From Mortierella alpina (lineage: Eukaryota > Mortierellomycota > Mortierellomycetes > Mortierellales > Mortierellaceae), in NCBI GenBank assembly GCA_029449245.1, contig JANATF010000001.1, positions 3,348,001 to 3,412,000 of the forward strand: 64,000 nucleotides of DNA, read 5' to 3'. The position numbers were made by a program, and so were the translations under genes. Shown here in pieces: positions 36,482-48,860 of this stretch. Under the pieces are notes generated by a model. The model did no database searches and had not been told where the DNA came from. It saw only the letters and a list, made by a program, of their open reading frames with translations. Each line of letters begins with the position of its first letter. Position 1 is the first letter of the stretch.

Positions 36482-38524
36482 ATGTCGGACTCTGACAGCA
36501 GCGCCCCCGTCAAAAGGAAACCGCAGCCAAAGCCCCGTCCTCGCAGAATGGCGAGGAGGGTCAGCTCGGACTCTGCAGGCTCGCCTCATGGACCCACTCA
36601 ATCAGGCAGTGCAATGACATCCCCAACCTCGAGCCAAGGCGCAGCAACATCACCTTCACGGCAGAAGCGGATGAATGAGGACGACTTTTTCAACAAGGCC
36701 AGGTATTATCGGGACATTGTCAAAGTACAAGGTACAGCGCTAAGACGCTTCAAGAACCAAAGGAGCAAGTCAGGATGCAATACGGGTGCCACCGGCTAGC
36801 CTTGAGCTTACCTTCACCTCCACCTCCACTTCACCTTCGCAAAATCCACGCTCCTTCTAGAAACGTCCTTTCGTGAAGAAAAAGACCCAGAAATGGAGGA
36901 CACCTCAGCACTGGACTCAATGCTGGCAGTGAACGACACGCCTTTATCAGATCTCGAGGATGATATAACGTAAGGACGACCATTGGAAACATCGCACAGT
37001 CTTCGTGATCACTTCCGAGTACAAAAAGCACTAGAACGCTGGATGATAACATGAACTGCACATTCAACATAGGCCAAAGAAGGCACCAGAGGTTGTCAAA
37101 GTACCCGAGAAGCCCAAGCGCAAACGAGAGCTATCATTGACACCACCGCCAGAATTGCCCACACAGTACCGACGCGTGGATCCGTAAGTTCAAGGCTGAT
37201 ATTGAATCCGTGCTTCCTCAATTCTTTAGGCGCTCTCAACAAAGGCTGATTTCTGCTTTTCTTACACTTTTACACAACTCACAGCGTATATCCCCATGCA
37301 TCAACGTCAATTGGGCTGATAGACCTTGACGACGACAATGGACGGAACGACGATCTCGACCCAGAGTTGGCGTCTATTGCGGCTCAGATTACATCTACGT
37401 CTCAGCAGTCAGCCGAAGGCGCGTCTCCAGCTGGTGCCGGATCAGTATCCTCACAACAGGGGTTGTCGCAATCGCCAGCATCACAGATCTCCAACTCTCA
37501 GCCCTCAGCATCCAGCCCTGCGTTCACCACGATACCCACCACTAATGACACCGCATCGCAGGGTTCAACATCCGCCTTAGCGTCGCAGGGCGATGACGGG
37601 TCGGAATCAGAGGTGATCAATATTCTCTTGATGTGGATGGAACACCCACAAGCAGCAAATGAGCCACCCTATAGTCCCTTGCATGCAGAGATTACTGAAC
37701 AACTGAAACAGCCCATCAAGGCGGTAGTCAAGGCAGTAAGTTTTTTTTTCTTTTTGCCATAGTTGGATAACCGTTTGATATTCACTAATTTTCTTTCGAA
37801 ACGATGAACCAGGTATCCATAATGCTAATGTGCATTCTTTCTCTTTTTCTTTTGTGTGTGTGTTTTGCATCTCACTAAGAACAAGAGCTTTAGAGATATG
37901 ATGGAACGCTATTGTCGCGTCAAGTATCTACTGTTCTCTGATGTGGTGTTCACGTTCCGCAACGCCAGGCTCATGCCTAGCTCGACGCCTGAAAGTCTCA
38001 ACTTTCCACTCTATGCAGTGATTGAAGTGTACAAAAACGACACCTACAAATGGCTCAAGGACCAGCGGGCCATGAAACTGGCAGAGCTGGAGAGGCAAGA
38101 AGCGGAATTAGCGCGTATGCAGGCACCCACCGACTCATCAGAATCCAGCGCAACACAGCAGGACAGTGAGGAAGCGGATGCTGGCCAATTTTTGTTTATC
38201 AAACTACGAGGCAAGGATACCACGGATCTTAAAATCCGTGTGAAGCCGGTACGTACCCGTCTCTCCTCTGCATCGTTTTTTTTTATTTTTTTATTCGTCT
38301 TTTGAAAAAAAAGAACCAAATGTCTGACACTTTTGCTTTCCTGGCTTTTGTGCAAATAGTCCACCACAGCTGAAGCGATTCTTAGTCACTACAAGATTCA
38401 GAAGAAGATTGACCCTGAGGTGCCCGCTAAACTGGAATTTGACGATGAGGTGATGGATCCCAGCACCACGATCGGCAGCACGGACATTGAAGACGATGAC
38501 ATGCTATTCGTGCGGATAGGGTAG
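36482..38524 (+). CDS. RAD60/ESC2/NIP45-type SUMO-like domain protein
   Basis: Six exons (36482-36731, 36861-36969, 37073-37183, 37285-37735, 37880-38248, 38360-38524) give 484 residues. The first 230 residues are disordered and basic (KRKPQPKPRPRRMARR) with acidic patches (VNDTPLSDLEDDIT) that could serve as SUMO-interacting segments. Two SUMO-like domains follow: SLD1 near 248-350 (FRDMMERYCRVKYLLFSDVV) and SLD2 near 405-484 (FLFIKLRGKD...FDDEVMDPSTTIGSTDIEDDDMLFVRIG). A Glu/Gln-rich helix separates them. The protein ends with SLD2 and has no Gly-Gly tail, so it is not a conjugated SUMO. Family members guide SUMO ligases and Ubc9 in repair of stalled replication forks and in silencing. RAD60 and ESC2 are orthologues, so I give no symbol. 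Confidence 0.87.
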
Positions 38525-39185
38525 CGCGACGCGACAGATATAATAATCCTATACACAATTAAGAAATAGACATCCAGTACAAGATTTTTGACGTGGGTCT
38601 TTTTTTTTTTTTTATTTACTTTACAAGGAGGTATGACTTGAAGAAGAGGGGGGTGGGGGAGAGAAAACAAAAGGCATAAGAATGTGAATCGTAAGGCATG
38701 GCCCAAAGGAATGTATTCAAAGGAGCGATAAAGTCTAAGGTGAGAGGCATTGGGTAAGCGGAGGAATTTTCCTCGCCTTGCATCTCTTTCTCTCCCTCTA
38801 TCCCTCTCAGTCGTTTTTATATATATATCTTTATATCTTTGTGTATTCTGTTTTTTGATTCTTTTTTTCCTTTCTTTTGCGCAAGGAATGCAATTTTTGG
38901 GTAGGATGAGCGAAAGAAATGAAGGCGAGGAGAGAGAGAGAGTGAAGGGGATGGGGGGAGGAGAGGGGGTTTCAAACAATGAATGGAAGAAAAAGAGTGG
39001 AAGAAAAATAAAACAAATAACAACGTAAACAGATGCAACAGGTCAAAGGGTATATCTTGTTATGAGAGAGTGCGAGAAAGGTGGTGGGGGAGGGAGAGGA
39101 GGGTCCGAGCGAAGGCGCGCCACAGACGCTGATCGTCTGACGATCTCGTGTCATTCGACACGACAACAACAACACATCAACAAAC
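38525..39185. other. Convergent 3' region, RAD60-like / methyltransferase
   Basis: 661 bp between two stop codons, with a T12 run near 38600 and long purine-rich stretches. No gene is supported. Confidence 0.55.
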
Positions 39186-41780
39186 TTAATTGGGCGACCC
39201 GGGCGACCCGGGCGAGACCATCCCCGTCAAAGTCTTGCGGCCCACAGCTACATGGCACACCTGGTAACTCTTCAATGTCCGGGTCTCATGTCGCGCGCGG
39301 TCCAAAAAGTCATCAAACTCCGCACCCGAGAGCATCGCCTGCCTCATCAGCCATGGCCGTACCGACATTGCGAACCGGAAACACAACAGTTCCGCCGCAA
39401 GACCAATGCGTCCACCATGCATCCCCACAGGCATGTTGACACTCGACTTGTGCATCACCTCCATGCCGGGTATCGTCCTCAAAATCCCTCCCAGGTTCAG
39501 TGCCAACGAGGTGTCGATTCCCATCTTGTCGAATCCAATCAAGGTCCAGTAGCTAGGCCAGCAGCTATCCACACCGGAATCTCGAAGCCGCAAATCCAAC
39601 TCGACCAGCTCCAAGTACCCGTCCACTTTGAGGACCCTGACCAGTTCGCGCAAGAAGGCCATGTACTTTGTCTTGCTGACATTGGGCAGGAATCGCCGCA
39701 CGTGGATATAATCCACCGAGTTGGACACGAACGGCACCCGCAGCGAGTTATCGTCCAGGTTGTAAAAGAACAGGTTGTCGAGGTCAAAACTGGGTGGGGT
39801 CTCGGGCAGCTGAGGGAGCGTTGGGAGCTGGCTCACGTTGATGGCATGGACGGCCGATTGCGGGTGTGCCCGCGCCATCTGCGTGGCCCATTCAGTATTT
39901 CCACAGCCGACAGAGAGGATGACCAACGACCGCTCAGAGTCCTTGCTGCTGCTGGAGGCGCGCGAACTTGCGTGGGCAGAGTCGTCGTTCAGGTGTGTTG
40001 TTGTGCTCTGCCGGATCTTGTCGCCGCTGTCCACGTCATTGCTGCTGCTGAGGCTGCTGCAGGACAGTTCACCCGAGGTCAACTCAGTCTCCCCCTCGTG
40101 GCTAGTCTCTTGATCTGGACGCGTGTCAAGTTCCGTATCGCGGGTCTCTTTGAAAAAGTCTAGGGGCGCAGAGTAGTTTTGTCCTTTGAAGAGCGCACGG
40201 GTGATGTGTTGCTCAACCGTGTAACTATTACAGGATGATCAAAACGTGGTTTTAATATTCACGGCTTTCATTTTTCCGGTTACTGTCCTGTCCCAATCCT
40301 CTCCTCTCATTCACCTTCCATCCGGAACAAACATCGAGCGATACCAGTGTTCAATGTCGCAGCCGGGGTGCTCTTCCGACCCCCGCCAAAAAGGATAAAC
40401 GTACAAGGCACATTGACAAACGAGACACGGCACGTTGCGCGTTTCGCCAGTTCCCTATTTCTTTTTGTCTGTTATTGTTGTTGTGTTCTGTGCTGCAGAA
40501 CAAACAAAAGAGAATCACGATGTGGCAATGTGCAGATGTTTCCTCTTGTCACACACTCACACAAACAGACACCTTGTAAACACCGAGACAATTGTATCTC
40601 TCACACACACTCTCGCTCGCTGTCTCTCTCTCTCTCTCTCTCTGCCTCCACTATCCGCGCGCCTGGATATCCATAGGATGCATGGTGGTGTGAACAAAGT
40701 TGTCCGTTTTTTTTCTTACCCCTCCCCCCCATGTTTCATCGCGAAATATGTTGTAAAAATAAGTAAGGCTTTCTCTTACCTGTCCATTTCATTCCAGGGA
40801 CCGCCGTCGTGCTCCAACCCCGCAGGGATATCGTCGGACCATTCGTGCTCACCCGACCATCGACCCCGATTGCCCCAGTCCGACACGGAGAGCGTCGGTA
40901 CATCGTGAGTCGACGGTATAGAGTCCATGCTAGAACTGTGCTCCAGCGGCGCTCGATAGTCACAAGCACTGTTGTGATGGCTGTTGTTATGACCATGGGG
41001 GTGATGATGTGGGTGATAGACATGGCTCTGGGGGTATTGTTGCTGGAGCTGAGATTGTTCAGAAGAAGCCATCTGGGCACATGCAGGTAGAACGGGCGAT
41101 ACCGTGCTAGAACAGCATTCCGGTGTTGGGGAGGACGAGTTGGCATTGGAGGACACTGCAGAGTTGTCGAGTGATAGCGAGGAAAGACTGGTCGGTGTCA
41201 AAAGCGCATGTGGAGGAAGAAGGTTGCGCTTCATAAACAAGGCCAACTTCTGTTCCTGCAGCGGATGGTAATCCTGTATTGACGCTGCCACGGGACTCGC
41301 AGGCTGTGGAGAACGCGACCGATGTGGCGGATGCGCGATGTAGTGGGGGCATCCGGGCGTCGTGGGCGTGGCAGCGGCGGTCAGGCCCGGAGTGGTCGCG
41401 GCTGTGGTGGGCGTGGTCGACAGGGAATTGATATTGGATGGCGGGTTAGAACTGTCAGAGAGGTGCTGATACGACTGCCAGGAACAATGTGTCATATCCA
41501 AGTCTTGTAGCGTCTGGAGGTTCTGCAGGTTCTGGAAGAGTTGATTATGGTCCAGGGCCATCGGTGCCCTTGCCCGCTTGCCGCGGAAAAAACCTATGGA
41601 GCCTCTCCTATTGGGGAGCACGGGCGCGCCTTCATCAGAGATGGGGAAGATCTCTTTCCTTTCCTCATCCTTCACGTTGTGTCGACGGGGGATGGAGGGT
41701 GGCAGTGAGATGGTCGACAAGTTGCGATGCTTCCCTTGAGCGAGTGGCTCCGTTGACGTGGAGGAAGGCAGGTTGCCCAT
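39186..41780 (-). CDS. SAM-dependent methyltransferase with long disordered N-terminus
   Basis: Three exons are supported: 41780-40780, a short one ending at 40315 (upper border near 40370), and 40224-39186, together about 700 residues. The short exon encodes CDIEHWYRSMFVPDG and joins to YTVEQHITRALFKGQNYSAP. The upper border of the short exon does not join exon 1 in phase at any good acceptor, so another small exon or a different donor is missing. The class I methyltransferase fold is in the last exon: motif I VILSVGCGNTEWATQMA, an acidic block near FDLDNLFFYNLDD, and LVRVLKVDGYLELVELDL. The substrate is unknown. Residues 1-333 are low complexity, with Ser/Thr/Pro/Gln and a His-rich patch (HVYHPHHHPHGHNNSHH). 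Similar domains occur in large fungal families of uncertain function. Confidence 0.72.
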
Positions 41781-44700
41781 TCGTGCGGAGGGAGCGATTT
41801 AAAATGAATTTGAGGGACTCTTTCGAAAGGGGGTGATTATGGGTTCAGCCCAAGGGCAAGGAGACAGCGCGTTATGAATGGTGGGCGCCAAGGTTGTCTC
41901 GTTGTTGTTCAATCGAGTTTGTCGTAAGAAGGAGGGCTACGAAAGCAGGCAGCCAAGGAGGATAGAGGCCAGAGGAGGAAAAGAGAGAGCGAGAGAGTGT
42001 GTGTGAGAGTGAGAGAGGAAGAGAGGAAACAGGTCAGTATGGGAGGAGCGAAGAGTGCGAGAGAAAGAGTTGCAAAGATGGATGCAAAGGGAAGATAAAG
42101 AAAGTGAGCGAGACCAGAAATACACACAATACAAAAAAGGGTTGAAGCTGGGAGCAAAGATACCAAACACACAACAAGCGCTTACTCCTCGAGGCGTTTG
42201 TCGGCTGGCTCGTTCAGTTGAGGAAGGTTATTGGCGTGGGTGGGAGAAGGGAGGTGTGCAAGGGTGATGGTGTAGAGAAAGAGGAGAGTGGGTGTGAGAG
42301 TGAGTGAGTGTGAGGGTGGGGCGTGTGGTGTGCTAGGAATGAACAGGCTGCTTTTTTTGGTGTGACAGGGCCGAGGGGGGGTCGAGGGCAAAAGGGTGTT
42401 GTTGTTGTTGGCGCGTGAGAATGGTGTTTTGAATGAAATGAACTGGTGTGCAGCAGCGTGGGCGTGGGGTGCAGTTGGAGTGGAAGGGGTGGAGCGGAAC
42501 AGAAAAAGAAAGAAAGAGAGAGAGAAAGAGAATAGGAAGGGCGCGAACAAGACTGTCAATGAGGCGCATGCACAGACCGACTGTGTGCACACATCGGTGT
42601 GAAATGACGAGCCTAGAGACGGTAGCGCTGCCACTTGCTGCTATCTGTTGTCACTTGCTGCCTTAATTTGTTTAGTGCCCAACTGGAGAGGTCAGGCAGG
42701 TGGACCAACAGGGCAAGAGGACAGCGGGGACGCGGACAAATAGGAGAAGAATCGCGAATGGCCTACAAGCGCACCAACAGAAAACAGAAGGCCAACCCAG
42801 TCAGGTCCAAGCCCAGTCTTGTGGGTGGAGAGGTGTGATCTGCGCTGGGAGTGGCCCAATAGTGGCCCAATAGAACAGCCTAACACAGACAGACGCTGCT
42901 GCCCCACGCACGCGCACAGAAGACCGGCGCACGTTGCGCCTTTTTTGTTTAAATAAATTTCGTGCGTTGCTGTTGGCAGCTGCTGGTGGTTGGTGTCGCA
43001 GTATGGGGCGGTGGAGTGGTGGAGTGGTGGAGTCCAGTGGTTTGAGGGGAATGGCTACAAACCTTAAGTATTAATGGATGCGGATGCGGGAGGAACAATG
43101 AATTCATGCAGTTGCAGAACCAAAAAAAAAGAGAATGAGAAAGAAGCGAATCACAATCTTGCCATCGGGAACGTGAGGTGTCAAAGACAATAGCTGTAAA
43201 GGGGGCTCGATTCAGTTCCTGAGCTCGTCTGAGAGAAGGGTGCAGGAGGCAGGGAGCAGCGGCCAAATGAAGTAAAAATACCCTTCCTCACATGCAAGCA
43301 CACCGCACATGGCGCCTTCTAATAGCGCACTGTGCTGCTTTAGAAGGCCGGTCTATGCTCGACTCAATGCTTTCACCAAGTTACCCGATTATGGAACACT
43401 GTTCAATTAGGAGTTACAAGGGAATCGCAAGATATATAAATAAAGGGAAGCAATCACTTGCAAAGGCAGCCAAGAGAGCGAGCGAGCAAATGAAGAGCGT
43501 GAGCCAGAGCAAAAACAAAACACGGCAACTAGCAAAAACGATGTCAAGGTGGTCTTGAGTAAGCACAAGACCTATTAACAAAAGCATCCTGCACAGCAGC
43601 CCAACATCAAAAGTTCAATAGTGAATACCAGTGTGGGACATGGAACAAAAAAGGATCCGAAAGCCCGGCAGTGAAGCCAGCTTGGTGATGAGAGGAGCCG
43701 ATCTTGGGAGCCGATGCAGTCAATACTAGCATCCGACTCATCATCACTGTATCGAGATCTACCGTGGCATGAAGTTCGGTCGTTTATTATTATCTTTTGG
43801 CAGTTGTAGGGTAGGCCATTTTCCGCAACGACACCAATTGAAAGGTCAGAATGCTTTGCAAAAGAGGGAGTGCATGGCCAATGCGCTCTTCATCCCAACA
43901 CGAAACTGTGTAGGGTGAGGGCTCTCTTTACTTCATGTTCTCATGTGCCATTCATTTTTCAATGGCTCGATCCCTCGCCCTAATTGCTATGGCCATTTTA
44001 CACGCGCTGTGCAACTGCGCGCTTGCCTGGTGCCTTGCGCGCGCGCTACGCTTGGAATATTCCTTCGTCTGCCTCGCATGAGTTGGCTTTTTGATCAGCG
44101 TTTGTGAGCATAACTTGGGCATCTCAGGGCAGCTATTGTCTCAAGAACGTGTGCCTACTGAGCAAACTTGGCCTGTGGTGATGAGCCTAAACCACGCAAT
44201 GGAAAGAATGGAACGAACGCAACCACTATGCCCCTCACAACGTGCTCACTCAGTCCTCACGTTGTTCAGTCATAACCACCTTCCACTATCTTTCTCCTAT
44301 AGTAGGAAACAGTGGGCTTGTTATAAATACCACTCTTCGTACAATCTATTCTTGTCAAGCGCAACTGGTAGCTCTCAGGTAGTAGTTCTCAAGGAATCAA
44401 GCGGGGGTGTATCACTGTGCCGCAGCGCGATCGTTCATGACGAGACTGTGGACTCTTTATCTCCGAAGAATCTTCTTTTTGACCTTTCATCGTGTCCTGA
44501 TATCCTTTTCAGTGTTTTTCCTTTCTTTTTGTGGGAGCTCTTTCATCATATCCCCGAGTTCCCGGATCTTTTTCTTCCTCTTTTGCCAATGAGCAGCTTG
44601 CTGCTCTGGTGATGGCTATTACTCTGATCGGCATGCGCCTTTGAATCATCGCGCCGCTTAAAGCCAGCTTTCGCTCTGTCACTCCTATCACCCTCCCCAC

Positions 44701-45689
44701 TGACAAACAAGTTTACTTGTGGTAGGTTTCTTTGGCCCCCCTCCTCTTCTTCGCTCTCACTCTCCGTCCTCGTTTCGCTGCGCGGTGTGGGTACACCCCA
44801 AAGTTCGTCAAGGCAATCCGGCTGAGCGAAAAGCAACATTGTGTCATTTTGTAGATGACGATACAAACGAATCTTCTACGGTGCAAGATTTGCGCCTTTC
44901 TCTCGAGACAAGGAATAGCTGTTGTCGAGAGGGGTGGGGGCGGGGGAGACAGGAGTGTCAAATGAAATGCGAAAAAGAAAGAGAAGAGCACTATTTGTAT
45001 CTCTTCCGAGGAAGTTCCTTCACTCACACAAGAGTTAGTTCAATGGCTTTGTCCATCAAGATCTGGTGTCACATCTATGCACCACGGGCTTTGCTCGGAA
45101 ATGAAATGAAAATTGACTAGCGGTTCTGTTCGCGCCTCACCTCCAGCCCGCAGGAATGCTTTGTCCGCGCGTTATTCTTGGACTCTCCTTTTTCTTTTTC
45201 GTCCATTCTCCTTACCCCAGTTTTAATAAGACCTGCACAACTCTCCTCGTTGTGGTTGCCTAAGCCAAAAACAAAACAATGAAAAGCACAACAGCAGAGC
45301 CCCTTCTCATGGTTCCCATCCTCCTCCTACTTTCTAATTGCACGATTGCACGCGTTCAATGGCAGCCTTCTCAACCTCCGTGATTTTTCTTTTTTCTCAA
45401 TCTTTTTGATTTAATCTTCTCAGGACCATATTGTGGACCACATGTTGCAGCTGAGAGGTGACAAACACAAGGAGCACCACTTTCTACTAAAGAGCTCGCA
45501 AAAAAGAAACTGATGTATATTATAGAGCGGGGGGGGGAGAAAATAAAAACGGCAGTTTGTACAATAGTGAAATGTCGAAGCGGGGACAGATCGAATAAGA
45601 CGAATACTCTGGTTAATCTACTCATAACCAGGCTGCGGCGGTATGGGTGGTTGTGGTTGGGTTGTAGTAGACGGTCCTCTTTCTCTGAC
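41781..45689. other. Gene-poor stretch
   Basis: 3.9 kb without a convincing gene. The left part (41950-42550) is purine-rich on the plus strand, the mirror of the pyrimidine leaders elsewhere, and fits a leader or promoter of the minus-strand methyltransferase. TATA-like motifs occur near 43433 and at 44322-44329; after the second there is only a 51-codon frame. Frames in the region have biased, non-conserved translations. Confidence 0.6.
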
Positions 45690-47795
45690 TTAATCGAGTG
45701 AAATCCTGGTAGCGCTTGGGGGCACCGGTACAAAGTTATGAATATCAATTCCACGAGAGCTTAGCTCCGCCTCAGCATGGTGAGGCACCAACATAGGGAT
45801 CAGATCTGGCCGAATCGAGAGTTCTATGACAACGACAACAAGACAGGTTTCCGGTGAGCAACAGCATTCAATAATCGTGCAGGTACTTGATACGTTTCGC
45901 TTTCTATAGTTCACGCCATACCCAAAGGTGTAAAGTTGAACAGAGGAGGCAAATCCTTTCCGCTGGGCAATTTCGTTTCAGGGTTCCTGAGCTCATCGAA
46001 GAATGGGTGAATCATCGCCTCGATGGGCGTGAATCGCTTGGAGGGCGTGTACTCCAAAAGTCGCGAGATCAGCTCCAGAGCCTCTGGCGGCGTCCTTGAA
46101 CGGAAAATCTAACGAAAAAGGACGCGTAACAAGCCAACGTTAGTTGCCACACGCTGTAGTTTCGGGCACACAAATTTTTCGAGTGCCTGCGAACTTGGTA
46201 CCTTGCTGAATGGGTGAGGCTTGATTTGAGGGAACTTGTGCTCCATGTAGTTGGGGTTCATTGTCTTGATTTGTTCTCTCGTGGGCGTACCAAGGACCTT
46301 GATGATTTCCACCAGTTGATCAATACCGCTCTCTCCAGGGAACAATGGCTGTCCAAGCATCAATTCGGCCATGACGCATCCAGTGGACCACACATCTACG
46401 CAAATTGGAACAGATAATAGTCAGCTTAGAACCAGGGCTGTCGTTTGTTGAAATCGCGATAAAATAAGCTGATAGCATACCAATGTTGGTGGTGTAATTG
46501 GTTGCGCCAAAGATCAACTCTGGCGCACGATAGTAACGCGAGCAGATGTACGACACATTGGGCTCTCCCGCTACAAGGATCTTTGCACTGTTATTGTAGC
46601 ATGGTTGAAATAAAGAAACCGAAATAGAAAGGTACAGCCAAAATTGGATATTAGGATATGTAACGGGTCATGCGCGTAAGTACAAGGCGTCCAGCAGCAT
46701 CACAAACATACCTTCCGAAATCACATAGCTTCAAAATTCCAGTAACAGGGTTGAGGAGCAGATTCTGAGGCTTGATATCACGGTGACAGATACCAAGAGC
46801 ATGGATATAGGCCAAGCTCCGGAATAGCTGATACATATACAACTTGATCTGGAGCATGGGCATTGTCTGCTTGATCTTGGAGTAGTGGCGAGAGGCACGG
46901 TAAACGGTCTCGGGGATGTACTCGAGCACAAGGTTGAGGAACACTTCATCCTTCTACACCAGGGCATATCATTATCGATGCCATAACAGCGAGTCCAGGT
47001 ACGAAAGAGAGAGAGTAATGAGAGAGAGGGAGCGGGAGGTCAAAGCGTATCCTAATATATGCTGTGGCCCTCTCCGTCATAGCAATCTGCAACAGGAGTT
47101 GCAGCAACGTAACATTTTCGAAAGAGCTGCACACAGCACTCAAATGTGGATGCTCCACCTTACCTTATCTCCGTTCGAGTAGAAGAAGGCCTTCAAATCG
47201 ACAATGTTGGGATGGGAAACCAGCCTCATGATCTGCAGTTCGCGATTCTGTTTTGTCCGAAGGATAAGAGCATGCACAGAAAGGAAAGGGGAAAACACAG
47301 CAGTCGGTCAGCTCTCACACATGAACTCACTGTGACGCAGACAAGCCCATCCAGGCTGCGGCTCTAGATAACGGCCTCAACAACAGCACCGAGGACGAAG
47401 CTGGGTCCTTCTTCGTGTCTCTTTAGTTACCTTGAAGCGCTTGTCCTGCAAAACCTTTTTGATGGCGGCGTCGTCTCCATTGCTGACCAGCTTTGCCTGG
47501 AACACAACACCGAAAGAACCATTGCCAATGACCTTGCAGTTGGTGTAGGCGAGTTCGAAGGGCTCTCCTGACTTGCCGTCGGTCGCCATCACCTTGATGA
47601 TCTTGTTGGGATCCGACTCTCCTGGATGCACGGGTAAGCGGGGCCAAAAATAGATTTTGCCCATGCGTGCAGTTAGCGGGCCAAGCTCAGGGATTGAGGA
47701 GACAACAGCGTGCACAGGCAAGGATCGCTTTTCGAATACGTTGCTCTTTCCTTACCACTAATCTTGACGCCATTGATGGGTGAGGCTGAGGCCAT
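45690..47795 (-). CDS. GSK3: Glycogen synthase kinase 3 (shaggy/GSK-3)
   Basis: Eight exons (47795-47756, 47621-47431, 47247-47164, 46953-46712, 46587-46481, 46395-46202, 46108-45922, 45823-45690) give 392 residues, matching fungal GSK-3 proteins. The motifs are in order: glycine loop [12 protein letters not shown]-binding Lys in AAIKKVLQD, the family block [20 protein letters not shown], catalytic [17 protein letters not shown], and the activation-loop [13 protein letters not shown], whose Tyr is autophosphorylated in the family. The Arg and Lys residues that form the primed-substrate pocket are present in the expected places. GSK-3 is a cytosolic and nuclear kinase acting on pre-phosphorylated substrates in metabolism, stress response and development. 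The C-terminus after the kinase domain is short. Exon 1 encodes only 13 residues. Confidence 0.95.
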
Positions 47796-48469
47796 TGAGG
47801 ATGCGCTGGTTGGTTGTGTAGGTTGATTGAGATGTGCTTACAATAGTTGGGTCCGGTCCTCATCAATTTGTGGGTTGGGAGTTGGGCAGTCGTGTGAGAG
47901 CAGAGCAAAAAAAACTCGTGATCGTTTTTTTTCCAGTCAAACTTGAGAAAGGCAGACAGAGAAAAAAAAGGGGGGCAAGTGGGAGAGCAGCAGGATGAGC
48001 GCAAGAAGGAGTGAGAAGGAGGTGGTGGTGAAGAGGAGGAAGAAGGAGGACGGGGGGTGAAAAGGGAAAACAGCAGAATGTTTGAATGCGAGAACGTGAA
48101 CCCGCAAAAAGCTCAGATGACGACACATGCCTGGTGGCGAAATACAGTGCTCCGATTTCTTGATGAAGCGGGCGCAAAAGCGGATGCTCTGATCTCGTCT
48201 TCTGCCCGCTACCTCTCACAACAACCCTATTAGCCTTAGAGAGCCGGATAGCCCTAATACTGGCATGCTCCACCGTCGTGCACATCGTCTCCGCAACCCT
48301 GCATCGGAATCGACAAAAGCGCGCAGAATGGCGCCTGCGCTCGTGATCCAATCACGTGCAAGGCACTCACTACAGAGGGTAACCTCTGTAAAATGAATGA
48401 AACCTCCATTAATGTAAGAATTGGTTCACTGGGTTAAGTAGGTATCCATTAACGGAGGTTGACAAGAAA
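47796..48469. other. GSK-3 upstream region
   Basis: 674 bp. The part next to GSK-3 (47930-48070) is purine-rich on the plus strand, so it is a pyrimidine leader on the minus strand. The right end contains inverted repeats described separately. A 162-codon minus-strand frame here starts with TTG and is judged spurious. Confidence 0.6.
48371..48460. repeat. Nested inverted repeats resembling a DNA-transposon end
   Basis: Two features are visible. First, an exact 8-bp inverted repeat with a GTAA loop: TACAGAGG at 48371-48378 and CCTCTGTA at 48383-48390. Second, 14-bp arms AACCTCCATTAATG at 48401-48414 and CATTAACGGAGGTT at 48447-48460, with one mismatch and 32 nt between them. The CCTCCATTAATG / CATTAACGGAGG pattern is like termini of pogo/Tc1-mariner-type elements as I know them. 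No transposase is present. The repeats end 9 bp before the tRNA gene. Confidence 0.55.
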
Positions 48470-48542
48470 GCTTTCTTAGCTCAGCCGGCAGAGCGTCAGT
48501 CTCATAATCTGAAGGTCGTGAGTTCGATCCTCACAGAGAGCA
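48470..48542 (+). tRNA. trnM-CAT: tRNA-Met(CAT), elongator
   Basis: 73 nt fold as a full cloverleaf: acceptor arms GCTTTCT / AGAGAGC, D arm GCTC/GAGC, anticodon loop CTCATAA with CAT at 48503-48505, and T arm GTGAG/CTCAC around TTCGATC. The standard T-loop TTCGA and the non-initiator acceptor stem mark it as the elongator, and the anticodon arm region GTCAGTCTCATAATCTGA is like that of yeast elongator tRNA-Met. There is no intron. The internal promoter boxes are intact: A box TAGCTCAGCCGG (48477-48488) and B box AGTTCGATCC (48521-48530). A T6 Pol III terminator follows directly. Confidence 0.97.
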
Positions 48543-48548
48543 TTTTTT
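48543..48548 (+). terminator. RNA polymerase III terminator (T6)
   Basis: Six T residues directly after the discriminator base of tRNA-Met. Confidence 0.85.
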
Positions 48549-48860
48549 GCCGCCTGGTCAATTTTTTTTTGCGTACACTGCTGACAGAATATCCTCCCCC
48601 CCGCACGATTCATGGCAAGCATCATATTCTTCAGCATGGATGCCTTTATGCACGTAAAACGATAAGAGGTACAGAGTTGAACGACCTCGCGCTGATAGTC
48701 CACATATATTAAACTTTTGACTGGGTTTTCCTTCACGGCAATTGATGTCATACGTTTAATCTATTCAACTCCATTGCACCATTAGGAATGACTTTGCCAG
48801 CATAAGATGAAATAGCGTGAAGCAGCGGATCTGAGCCTAAAGACATGTATAAGGCCCTAT
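48549..48860. other. Spacer between tRNA-Met and methyltransferase 3' end
   Basis: 312 bp containing a second T run near 48562. No gene is seen; frames across it are shadows of the tRNA flank. Confidence 0.55.

Noticed and set aside
39252-40163. 303-codon plus-strand frame
   Set aside because: It is antisense to the methyltransferase domain, whose motif I and flanking blocks are clear on the minus strand.
44091-44612. 173-codon plus-strand frame in the 41.8-45.7 kb stretch
   Set aside because: No conserved motif, mixed composition and no splice-compatible neighbours.
47863-48351. 162-codon minus-strand frame upstream of GSK-3
   Set aside because: It opens with TTG, and its Leu/Pro/Ser run is the translation of the GSK-3 leader.
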